This document shows, piece by piece, positions 1 through 5,730 of a stretch of DNA of 14,848 nucleotides. Origin of the DNA: Candidatus Falkowbacteria bacterium CG23_combo_of_CG06-09_8_20_14_all_49_15 (lineage in GTDB: Bacteria; Patescibacteriota; Patescibacteriia; Patescibacteriales; UM-FILTER-48-10); NCBI GenBank assembly GCA_002771615.1, contig PCSD01000023.1:1-14848 (forward strand), in the 5' to 3' direction. The notes beneath the pieces are model-generated. The model had not been told where the DNA came from, made no database searches, and worked only from the letters and a program-made list of their open reading frames with translations. The translations under genes were made by a program, and so were the position numbers. Positions within the stretch are counted from its first letter, which is position 1, and the number at the start of each line of letters is the position of its first letter.

Positions 1-117
1 CTACCAGTTCCATATTTTTAACATTTTTTGTCTTTCCGCTTCTTTTTCAATAATAATTAAACCGATCTCTCCGGTGCTGGCTGAAATTTCAGTTAGCTTT
101 TTTATTTCTTCCCGCAT
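1..117 (-). CDS. Possible 38-residue ORF at the end of the left operon
   Basis: An ATG at 117 opens a frame of 38 codons that ends with TAG at positions 3-1, so it is complete but touches the window edge. It starts inside the last codons of the STAS-like gene, overlapping it by 29 bases in another frame. The product is charged (MREEIKKL at the start, IIIEKEAERQ in the middle) and ends with two tryptophans. I recognise no family and see no Shine-Dalgarno sequence. It could be a coupled small protein, a remnant of a longer gene, or chance. The overlap is larger than the 4-base overlaps seen elsewhere in this operon, which counts somewhat against it. Confidence 0.3.
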   Translation of the reverse strand: MREEIKKLTEISASTGEIGLIIIEKEAERQKMLKIWNW

Positions 118-403
118 AATTTAAATTTTTAAAATCAGAAAATTCCTCTAACGTTTTCAGGGTTGCGCGCACGCTGGAATTTTCCGTATTTAACAGTTTT
201 AAATTCTTATATTTTAACGCGATCTTTGTAAGAACCTCGTCCGCCCATGAAGGAGCCATTACTTTTACCCCCTGAAAATCCAATTCAATCAATTCGTTTT
301 CATCAACTCCTTTCAGGAGGTAAGCGCTCATAGCCAAATAAGCCTCCCGGCCGGCCGGCCTGGAAACCAATATATCTCCAAATTTTCTTAATTCAATTTT
401 CAT
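89..403 (-). CDS. STAS-like protein of the DUF4325 type
   Basis: A 104-residue protein matching the STAS-like DUF4325 family (Pfam PF14213) by its core: residues 10-30 (GDILVSRPAGREAYL) followed by IELDFQGVKVMAPSWADEVL around 39-58, the strand-loop-helix where related STAS proteins present their regulatory site. The residue after the conserved proline is Ser in APSWADE. Proteins of this type commonly sit beside a GHKL ATPase and are thought to act as its partner, as anti-anti-sigma factors do; that role is inferred here. I chose the ATG at 403 because it forms an ATGA overlap with the TGA of the upstream ATPase gene; the in-frame start at 433 would lie well inside that gene. No DNA-binding segment is visible in it. 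Cytosolic, no membrane segment. Confidence 0.8.
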   Translation of the reverse strand: MKIELRKFGDILVSRPAGREAYLAMSAYLLKGVDENELIELDFQGVKVMAPSWADEVLTKIALKYKNLKLLNTENSSVRATLKTLEEFSDFKNLNYAGRNKKAN

Positions 404-975
404 ATTTTCTTTAAGCTGATTATAGCCAAGCATCCTTGATAACTGCCATTAACTGCTTCTATTTTTTCTGCATAATTTAATTCTGCTTTAGCGCTGCCGG
501 AATAAAAATCAAGATGCATGCCCCTGTCTTTTATATTTGCCTTAACAAATTTTAATCCATTTCCTCTGGATTCAGGCGCGCGTCCTGAAATTTTTTCGTT
601 AAAAGCCGTTCGGAGAGCTTCAATATCGTTTTTTAATTCCGGCTTAACTTTTTTAAGAGTTTTATATACTCCTTGTCCTGCATCAGCCAACACTATAGTT
701 AAAACATTATTTACCTTTCCATACGCGAAAAAAATGCCTATTTCACCCACCCAAGATCCTAAATTGTGGTCAAATGAATTATTGCCTATTTCACCGGCGA
801 TTGCGGAAAGTATATATGCATCCTCTTCTTTCAATTGCTCTTTAAGTAAATAAATTATCATTTTGTCCAGTCTGGCCTGAAAAATGTCTCTGGTTTTACA
901 ATAATATTCGCTATTTTTGTCAAAATTTTCTGCGGCAAAAAATTCTCTTGCTTGTTTTTCTATATCTTTATTCAT
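400..975 (-). CDS. GHKL-type ATP-binding protein (HATPase_c fold, anti-sigma/histidine-kinase-like)
   Basis: A 191-residue stand-alone ATP-binding domain. The Bergerat-fold signatures are present in order: N box EIGNNSFDHN at 62-71 (E62 and N66 for Mg-ATP), G1 box ADAGQGV at 97-103 with D98, and G2 box SRGNGLKF at 136-143. There is no sensor, no H-box and no receiver domain, so it is not an ordinary histidine kinase. It resembles the ATPases that pair with STAS-like proteins, and its 3' end overlaps such a gene by 4 bases (ATGA), so the two are probably translated together and bind each other. It starts 22 bases after the VWA gene. Whether it phosphorylates the STAS-like protein or binds another target cannot be read from the sequence. 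Third codon positions are A/T-rich compared with the genes to the right. Confidence 0.85.
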   Translation of the reverse strand: MNKDIEKQAREFFAAENFDKNSEYYCKTRDIFQARLDKMIIYLLKEQLKEEDAYILSAIAGEIGNNSFDHNLGSWVGEIGIFFAYGKVNNVLTIVLADAGQGVYKTLKKVKPELKNDIEALRTAFNEKISGRAPESRGNGLKFVKANIKDRGMHLDFYSGSAKAELNYAEKIEAVNGSYQGCLAIISLKKI

Positions 976-996
976 GTTTTAAATTTATCATAATAA

Positions 997-1953
997 CTAA
1001 TAATTTTCAATAATATCCCTTATTGTTTGGCCTAAAACTTCCGAAATATCCTGAGTAGAAACATTTGGCATATTGTGTTCATAATATTTTTTTACAGCAC
1101 TAGATAATAAGCCGATGCCAATCAATTTTTGCTCTGTGTTTATTTTTATTTGCCTGACAGCTTCTTTAAGCTCCCTGTCTAACTGCTCGGGTGGTTTTTT
1201 GCTCGAATCCATCCATGGTTTACCGTCTGATAAAACTATTAAGAATTTATTTCCAGCCATTTGCTTCTCTATGTGTTCGGATGCCGCTAAAAGACACTCG
1301 CCGTCATTATTGTCGCCGCAATTATTATTGCCGCCCGGATTATCATCATCTACTTCCGGCAGAATTTGGTTTAATTTCTCGCGCATTTCATCATTATATT
1401 CAGCTTCAAAGGCTTGTTGTTTTCTTTTTATAAAAACATCCCTTAAGTCTCCGCTTAAATTATCTATCATCGGAGCAATTTCTTTCAGCGCTTTATGATA
1501 AGGATCGTCTTTTGTTTCGCTAAATATGCTTTCCAAATCTTTTTTGAATTGTTCTTGGTCTTTTTTTGAAAAATCAGATTCCTTAGCATCGTCGGCTGTC
1601 TTTCTGTTTCTGTCTTTATCTTTATTTTCCTCATCTGATTCTCCATCTTCCTTTTTTGAATAACCTTCCCCTCGGTCTTCCGGCTTTTCGGTTAATTTTC
1701 CCCCAAAATCTTTATTTAATTCTTTTTCAAAATCCTTAATTGACTTATCGGCTTTTTCCCCAAGTTCTTGTTTTTTTTCATCAGATAGCGTTTCAATATA
1801 ATCTTTTATTTTTTTCTTAAGTTCATCCGAGAGTGAATCCAAGCCAATAGGGGCGCCATTTTGTCCGCCTTCTTCTATTTCACCATTCTCCCCTGCGAGG
1901 CCTTCGCCTTCTCCACCGTTCTGCACACCGTCCGTTTCCTTTTTTTTGTTCAT
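997..1953 (-). CDS. VWA-family protein lacking the N-terminal half of its VWA domain
   Basis: A 318-residue protein in three parts. Residues 1-35 are Gly/Glu-rich. Residues 36-150 are highly charged and helical (LSDELKKKIKDYIETL near the start, then a Lys/Glu/Asp linker). Residues 205-318 look like the second half of a CobT/NorD-like VWA domain, with NNDGEC at 215-220, KFLIVLSDGKP at 236-246 (D243 as the late MIDAS aspartate) and KLIGIGLL at 276-283. The first VWA strand with its DxSxS metal motif is missing. In relatives as I remember them, it lies between the segment ending FEAEY (182-186) and the one starting NDEMREKL (187 on), so this looks like an in-frame deletion. Start 1953 is chosen for the ATGA overlap with the exonuclease stop; 2016 is the upstream alternative. 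No MoxR-type ATPase, the usual partner, is adjacent. Confidence 0.7.
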   Translation of the reverse strand: MNKKKETDGVQNGGEGEGLAGENGEIEEGGQNGAPIGLDSLSDELKKKIKDYIETLSDEKKQELGEKADKSIKDFEKELNKDFGGKLTEKPEDRGEGYSKKEDGESDEENKDKDRNRKTADDAKESDFSKKDQEQFKKDLESIFSETKDDPYHKALKEIAPMIDNLSGDLRDVFIKRKQQAFEAEYNDEMREKLNQILPEVDDDNPGGNNNCGDNNDGECLLAASEHIEKQMAGNKFLIVLSDGKPWMDSSKKPPEQLDRELKEAVRQIKINTEQKLIGIGLLSSAVKKYYEHNMPNVSTQDISEVLGQTIRDIIENY

Positions 1954-2702
1954 CGCCAGCCTTCTCTTCTCCCGACTGCTTGCCGCTTGTTTTCTTCCGG
2001 CCAATAGGCTTGCCAAATTTTAAAAAGCGCGGCCGTAGCCAGCAGGTCGCGGCTGTTGTAAGCGGCGATCTGTTCGTATTGCTGTTCGCGGAAAAGCCGG
2101 GCGACATCATCGCCGGTGATGCCTTGATCTTTCGGCGAGGCTATGCCGAAGACCCGGCAATAGAGATGCAGACTGCCGCGCCGCCGGACCGCGCCGTAAA
2201 AAGTGAACTGGTCCAGCAGATCAATCTGCTGGCGGCCTCGGTCTTCAGGCCGATAATAGCGACGGCCGAGGAGATTGAACGGCGGCCGCTGGCGATGAAC
2301 CGCCGAACGGACCATTAGCCAAGGCAGATCAAATGTCCGGCCATTGAAAGTGACGAAAGATTGATACCGGGTGGCGCCGCGCCAGAAATCCGCGAGCATC
2401 GCCGCCTCGGTCCGGGGCTTGCAGACAATGCTCCCGAGGCTGAATTCCCGCCCCGGCGCGGCCGGCGACTGGTAATAGACCACGCCCTGTTTTTTCTCGT
2501 CGTCATAAACACCCAAGGCCGCGATCTCGCCGGTCAGAGGGGAAAAGCCCAGACTTTCGCGGACATCGGCCAACAGAACATTCAATTTGGCTTGGTCGCC
2601 GGCCGCTTCCCGCCTGGCCCAACGCGTCAAGTTGTCTTGCGTCGCCGCGTCCAGTCCATTAAAATCCTGGCCAACGGTTTCCAAATCAATAATCAAAGCC
2701 AT
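1950..2702 (-). CDS. PolB-type 3'-5' exonuclease (DEDD / RNase H-like fold)
   Basis: A 250-residue stand-alone nuclease resembling the predicted exonuclease family related to the proofreading domain of B-family polymerases (Pfam PF10108, DNA_pol_B_exo2). The acidic motifs are in order: Exo I IIDLETVG with D6 and E8; Exo II SFVTFNGRTFDLPWL with D125; an extra IDLLD at 160-164; and Exo III AAYNSRDLLAT with Y215 and D219. It should remove nucleotides from DNA or RNA 3' ends using two metal ions; the substrate is unknown. A frame open to 2738 exists, but its first 12 codons are the terminator hairpin of the gene in front, so ATG 2702, directly before the Exo I strand, is the better start. It lies 6 bases after the T-tract of that terminator. 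Its stop overlaps the VWA start (ATGA). The gene is clearly richer in G/C than those downstream. Confidence 0.85.
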   Translation of the reverse strand: MALIIDLETVGQDFNGLDAATQDNLTRWARREAAGDQAKLNVLLADVRESLGFSPLTGEIAALGVYDDEKKQGVVYYQSPAAPGREFSLGSIVCKPRTEAAMLADFWRGATRYQSFVTFNGRTFDLPWLMVRSAVHRQRPPFNLLGRRYYRPEDRGRQQIDLLDQFTFYGAVRRRGSLHLYCRVFGIASPKDQGITGDDVARLFREQQYEQIAAYNSRDLLATAALFKIWQAYWPEENKRQAVGRREGWR

Positions 2703-2708
2703 AGAGCG

Positions 2709-2743
2709 AAAAAAGCAGGGCGCCGAATAAGCCGGCACCCTGC
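2709..2743 (-). terminator. Intrinsic terminator of the thioredoxin-like lipoprotein gene
   Basis: Read on the minus strand, a 10-bp stem with one mismatch (GCAGGGTGCC pairing with GGCGCCCTGC, arms at 2734-2743 and 2715-2724) around a 9-base loop is followed by six T (2714-2709). It lies 23 bases after the stop of the lipoprotein gene. It ends only 6 bases before the ATG of the exonuclease gene, so read-through would feed the next operon, or this could work as an attenuator. Confidence 0.8.
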
Positions 2744-2765
2744 TAAATAAAATGATGGCAAAAAA

Positions 2766-3722
2766 TTAATCGCAGCTGCCGTCCGCCGCGGCCGCGGTGG
2801 CGGCCAGCACTTCGCCGCATTCTTCCGGGGCGGTATTGAACGCGCCGCAAATCGCCTGCTTGTAGCCCTCCGGCGTCCGGGCCGGATTGACCTTCTGGCC
2901 GTTGATGATCAGGGTGGGCGAGCCGCTGACGGAATTTTCCTGGCTATGCTGATCTTCCGCTTTGATCAAGACCGCGCCTTCCTTGGACACGCAGAGGTCA
3001 AGCTTTTTGGCGTCCAAGCCGGTATCCGCCGCAACCTGGCGCCAGCACTTGTCATAAGCCGCTTCGCCCTGGCTGTAAACCGGATAACAATCCGCTTTGA
3101 TCTTCATGACATAATCCCACAATTTTTCCTGGCTATAGTTCTTGGCCGCGCACAATTGCCGCATGTCTTCCAGGCCTTCAATCGGGCCGTGCAGAGAGCT
3201 GACTTTTTTTATGTCATTGCCTTCCAGGCTGGCGATATAGCGCAATTTGATGTCCGCTTTCGCGCCCAGAATTTTTACCACCGGTGCCATCGCTTCTTCG
3301 GCCTGTACTCCATACGGGCAGAAACTCATGACAAACAACTCCACGACCGGCCGGTCAGTCTGCGGCATCTCGCTCAAGGCCTGCTCCTGGGCCGCGGCCG
3401 CGGCCGCGGCTTTCTCTTCCGCCTGTTTAGCCACTGCTTGGATATCATAGACCTGAGGAAAGAATTTTTCCCCGTCTTGGGATAAATAAGAAACTATTTC
3501 CTGGTCATTAGGCAAACTGACGGTAAGTTTAAAAAGATTATTTTCTTCAACGATCTCTTTGATGGTCGCCTTGGTGCCGGACTGCATCAGATTCTCGTTG
3601 ATGAAATCCTCCGCCACCTTCTTCGCTTCTTCGGCGCTCACTACTTTGGCGCCGCCGCCGCCGAGACTGCAGCCGCTCGCGGCCAATGAGACAAACAGGA
3701 ACATGATTAAAAATTTTTTCAT
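2766..3722 (-). CDS. Thioredoxin-fold (DsbA-like) lipoprotein with a monothiol CPYG motif
   Basis: A 318-residue exported lipoprotein. Residues 1-18 are a lipoprotein signal with lipobox LAASGC and lipidated Cys18, followed by a GGGG linker. Residues 30-95 form a small N-terminal domain (VAEDFINENL; SYLSQDGEKFFPQ), residues 98-112 an Ala-rich helix or linker, and residues 125-318 a DsbA/thioredoxin-like domain. Its first strand is VELFVMSFCPYGVQAEEAM, so the usual CxxC is reduced to C135-P-Y-G138. The cis-proline loop is SGSPTLIINGQ (P269). Seven further cysteines (191, 212, 226, 244, 292, 302, 317) may form structural disulfides or supply the missing resolving thiol. It probably works at the outer face of the membrane in thiol-disulfide exchange; the partner is unknown. 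It has its own terminator and a plausible promoter. I recognise the family but not a named gene. Confidence 0.85.
   Translation of the reverse strand: MKKFLIMFLFVSLAASGCSLGGGGAKVVSAEEAKKVAEDFINENLMQSGTKATIKEIVEENNLFKLTVSLPNDQEIVSYLSQDGEKFFPQVYDIQAVAKQAEEKAAAAAAAQEQALSEMPQTDRPVVELFVMSFCPYGVQAEEAMAPVVKILGAKADIKLRYIASLEGNDIKKVSSLHGPIEGLEDMRQLCAAKNYSQEKLWDYVMKIKADCYPVYSQGEAAYDKCWRQVAADTGLDAKKLDLCVSKEGAVLIKAEDQHSQENSVSGSPTLIINGQKVNPARTPEGYKQAICGAFNTAPEECGEVLAATAAAADGSCD
3391..3410. repeat. Short GCCGCG microsatellite coding for poly-Ala
   Basis: A run of about three and a third GCCGCG units inside the lipoprotein gene. It encodes part of the seven-alanine stretch at residues 105-111, between the N-terminal domain and the thioredoxin domain. 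Slippage by whole units would keep the frame and only change linker length. Confidence 0.6.
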
Positions 3723-3845
3723 AATGGATCAAGCTTTAAACGCCTTGATAAGCATTTTCCTGGTTGGCATCAGCCAGAAAACGGGCTATCGCCGAACGTC
3801 TGAAAGCCGGTTGTTAAATATATTGAATAATTTAAGGCTTAAAGT

Positions 3846-3874
3846 AATTTACCAAAAATCAAAAAAAAAGTCAA
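3846..3874 (-). promoter_or_regulatory. Probable sigma-70-type promoter of the lipoprotein gene
   Basis: On the minus strand TTGACT (3874-3869) and TAAATT (3851-3846) are 17 bases apart, and TGG directly before the latter makes an extended -10. The spacer contains a long T-run. Transcription would start near 3839, giving a leader of about 115 bases to the ATG at 3722. It lies just after the stop of the C39-like gene. Confidence 0.45.
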
Positions 3875-3886
3875 AATTAAAATTAT

Positions 3887-4765
3887 TTATTCGCGGCTGA
3901 TAATAATGATATTTTTTTCCGCGGCCACGGACGCGCTTTCATGGTTGCCGGTTTGGTAATCACGCACAGCCTCATAAAAAAGATTCTGTTCATACCGGTA
4001 ATTTTCTCCCCTTTTGGTGCCGTTATCATTAGTGATGAATTCGCCCTGGGCGCCGTCATAGCCCTTGACCACGAGCATATGCCGGTCCGGACCGGGCGGC
4101 GTATAGTACTTGTTCCCAAGCTTCCGGCCATCCAAAGGCGCAATCACGATTTGTCCGGCCAGTAAAGGTTTGATGATATCAAGCGGAGAAGAAATTTTTT
4201 CCACGCGCGCCAAATTATAATGAAAATATTGTTTTAATATCCGCATATTTGTATCTTGAGCGGAAGTATCATGAAAACCGCCATATTGCTCTTCTTCATA
4301 GGCGGCCGCGGCCAAAATAATGGCCAAGGCTTCTTTCGCGGTAAAAGTTTCCTGTCTGGCCCAGCTAACCGCCATCAAACTGGCCGCTTCTTCACAGCCG
4401 TCCTGCTGGCGCGGATCCGACCAATCGCCGAAAGGCGCCTGGGAAGTGAAAGGCACTTGGTGGATTACCGGCTGATCCAAGGACAATAACGGTTCGCGGT
4501 CGCGTTGATCCGGCATAGCGCTCGCTGGGTCTTCCGGCCATTCCTCCCCGCTTGCCGCCCAGGTGCTGGTGGCGAGATCAGAAGATGTTTCGGTTAGCGG
4601 CAATGGGTCCGGAGGGGAATTTTTTTCTGTCTGAACTGAAAAAAGCTCTTTTCGGACCAAGGCCGGGCGCGCGATAAAGAAAAAATAAACAGCCGAGAAA
4701 ACCAAAAGGCTGATCAAAACCGCTCCCCCGGCATAACTTCTGGTTTTTACCGGCTTACTGGACAT
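3887..4765 (-). CDS. Membrane-anchored C39-like cysteine peptidase
   Basis: A 292-residue protein. Residues 13-31 are one membrane segment preceded by a basic N-terminus, so the rest should lie outside the cell. Residues 45-95 are a Pro/Ser/Glu-rich linker. Residues 100-292 match the Peptidase_C39_2 type (Pfam PF13529): QQDGCEEAASLMA with Cys124, PDRHMLVVKGY with His229, and ITNDNGT at 244-250 supplying the Asn/Asp. The Gln upstream of the Cys that builds the oxyanion hole is probably Q120 or Q121. The substrate is unknown; no bacteriocin-type transporter is attached, so it is not a classic leader-peptide processor. The frame is open to 4909, but the extra N-terminus is only translated repeat DNA, and ATG 4765 sits directly before the basic residues and membrane segment. 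A weak minus-strand -10 (TATTAT, 4784-4779) would give a nearly leaderless transcript. Confidence 0.85.
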   Translation of the reverse strand: MSSKPVKTRSYAGGAVLISLLVFSAVYFFFIARPALVRKELFSVQTEKNSPPDPLPLTETSSDLATSTWAASGEEWPEDPASAMPDQRDREPLLSLDQPVIHQVPFTSQAPFGDWSDPRQQDGCEEAASLMAVSWARQETFTAKEALAIILAAAAYEEEQYGGFHDTSAQDTNMRILKQYFHYNLARVEKISSPLDIIKPLLAGQIVIAPLDGRKLGNKYYTPPGPDRHMLVVKGYDGAQGEFITNDNGTKRGENYRYEQNLFYEAVRDYQTGNHESASVAAEKNIIIISRE

Positions 4766-4783
4766 AGGAATATGTGCTATAAT
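4755..4783 (+). promoter_or_regulatory. Probable extended -10 promoter of the small proline-rich protein gene
   Basis: TTACTG (4755-4760), a 17-base spacer ending in TGC, and a perfect TATAAT (4778-4783). The -35 matches the consensus poorly, but TGNTATAAT can work without it. Transcription would start near 4790, so the three 29-bp repeats would form most of the leader before ATG 4890. The promoter overlaps the first codons of the divergent peptidase gene. Confidence 0.5.
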
Positions 4784-4793
4784 AATCACAAAT

Positions 4794-4873
4794 ATTTCCG
4801 CGCAATATTTTGCGCAATGGCGATTTCCGCGCAATATTTTGCGCAATGGCGATTTCCGCGCAATATTTTGCGC
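4794..4873. repeat. 29-bp tandem repeat, two full copies plus 22 bases, each with a perfect dyad
   Basis: Units start at 4794, 4823 and 4852, and the copies look identical over their shared length. Each holds GCGCAA-TATT-TTGCGC, a perfect 6-bp inverted repeat (7 bp, CGCGCAA/TTGCGCG, in the last copy). They fill the gap between the divergent peptidase gene and the small proline-rich gene, just downstream of the plus-strand promoter. They could be three operator sites for one dimeric regulator, or three RNA hairpins in the leader of the small gene. The period of 29 is not a multiple of three and there is no spacer diversity. Confidence 0.85.
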
Positions 4874-4889
4874 GGCTACTCTTAATTTT

Positions 4890-5267
4890 ATGTCAAATTT
4901 ATTAAACAACGATTTTCCCTCGTCTGCAGATGATTTAAAGCCGGACCAAGCCGTCTGGCCGGAACAAGAGCCGCCTGATCCGGAAAAAATACAGCGGCCG
5001 CCGGGCGCGGCCGCACCGGAAACGGAAGAAGCCGGCCTGTTGCCGCCGGTCTACGGTAAAACGGCTCTGCCGCCTTCGTCCGCGGCGCTTGAACCGCTTT
5101 TTCCGAAACCGAAAATTTTACCGGTTTTAGCCGCAACGGAAAAAATCCAGCTGGCTGACCTGAGAAAAAAAATTCCGGCTTTAAAGCCGGTTCAGCCGGA
5201 GGACAATTTTGCCGGCCGTTTCCGGGCGAAATTAAAAAAAATCCTGGCCCAGCGGCGCGGCCGATAA
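4890..5267 (+). CDS. Small proline-rich protein of unknown function
   Basis: A 125-residue protein I do not recognise. Residues 10-85 are rich in Pro, Glu and Ala and probably disordered (for example PEQEPPDPEK). Residues 95-125 look helical and end strongly basic (RAKLKKILAQRRGR). No signal peptide, membrane segment or cysteine is present. The ATG at 4890 is preferred over the upstream ATG at 4839, which lies inside the tandem repeat. Codon use (many GCC, CCG, GAA) resembles the neighbouring genes, and a good promoter lies upstream, so I think it is real. It converges with the PPC-domain gene, with 24 bases between their stops. The basic tail could bind nucleic acid or an acidic partner; that is a guess. 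Confidence 0.55.
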   Translation: MSNLLNNDFPSSADDLKPDQAVWPEQEPPDPEKIQRPPGAAAPETEEAGLLPPVYGKTALPPSSAALEPLFPKPKILPVLAATEKIQLADLRKKIPALKPVQPEDNFAGRFRAKLKKILAQRRGR

Positions 5268-5291
5268 ACTCCGGAAAACGCGGCGAAAAAC

Positions 5292-5714
5292 CTATTCCAG
5301 ATCAAGCAGGTTTAAGCCGGTGGCCGCGGAAAAATGACGGCGGATAACGGCGCGAACCGGCCAAATCCAAATTTCCGCGGTCGCGCTGACCACGGCCGAA
5401 GACAGATGGCCGCCCAGCGCTTTTTGGTGTTGGTCGCCAAGCACGGCATGCAGATGCAGGTACGGCTCGCCGTCCAAAACCGAAATATTGCCGGATAATG
5501 ACGCGATTTCCCAAGCGCCTCGCAAGCGGCGCGCTTGGTATTTTTTCGTCCGAACAAGGAAACAACCAAGTTCGGCTTCTTTGACCGCGCCCAGGCCGAA
5601 AACCAGGCCGGCCCGGATCCGGCGCGCCTGGCAAACGGATTTTAACGCGGAAACGATCTCTTCGCCCGGATCCAGACGAATCAGATAAGATTGGGCGATT
5701 TTCTTGATCAGCAT
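5292..5714 (-). CDS. PPC/DUF296-domain protein
   Basis: A 140-residue single-domain protein of the plants-and-prokaryotes-conserved family (Pfam PF03479, DUF296). Family landmarks: VFGLGAVKEAELG at 38-50, EIASLSGNISVLDGEP at 69-84, and the histidine cluster YLHLHAVLGD (H87, H89) plus GGHL (H103), which in bacterial members binds a metal at the trimer interface. Plant members carry AT-hooks; none is seen here, so DNA binding should not be assumed. ATG 5714 is preferred; the frame extends to a TTG at 5729, 2 bases before the stop of the upstream gene. It follows the exchanger gene closely and is probably co-transcribed with it. The exact function of bacterial PPC proteins is not settled. Confidence 0.85.
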   Translation of the reverse strand: MLIKKIAQSYLIRLDPGEEIVSALKSVCQARRIRAGLVFGLGAVKEAELGCFLVRTKKYQARRLRGAWEIASLSGNISVLDGEPYLHLHAVLGDQHQKALGGHLSSAVVSATAEIWIWPVRAVIRRHFSAATGLNLLDLE

Positions 5715-5730
5715 AATGATTTTTTTCAAT

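Noticed and set aside
400..975. Two-component histidine kinase
   Set aside because: Only the ATP-binding fold is present; no phosphorylatable H-box, sensor, membrane segment or response regulator is found.
2703..2738. Longer N-terminus of the exonuclease
   Set aside because: These codons are the terminator hairpin and its T-tract. The catalytic strand begins right after ATG 2702.
2946..3485. 179-residue plus-strand open frame
   Set aside because: Antisense to the thioredoxin-like lipoprotein gene, which has a lipobox, active-site motif, promoter and terminator.
4794..4873. CRISPR-like array
   Set aside because: The units are directly adjacent with no spacers, there are fewer than three full copies, and no cas gene is nearby.
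4839..4889. Upstream start of the small proline-rich gene
   Set aside because: The ATG at 4839 lies within the tandem repeat, and the added residues simply translate that repeat; ATG 4890 is the better start.
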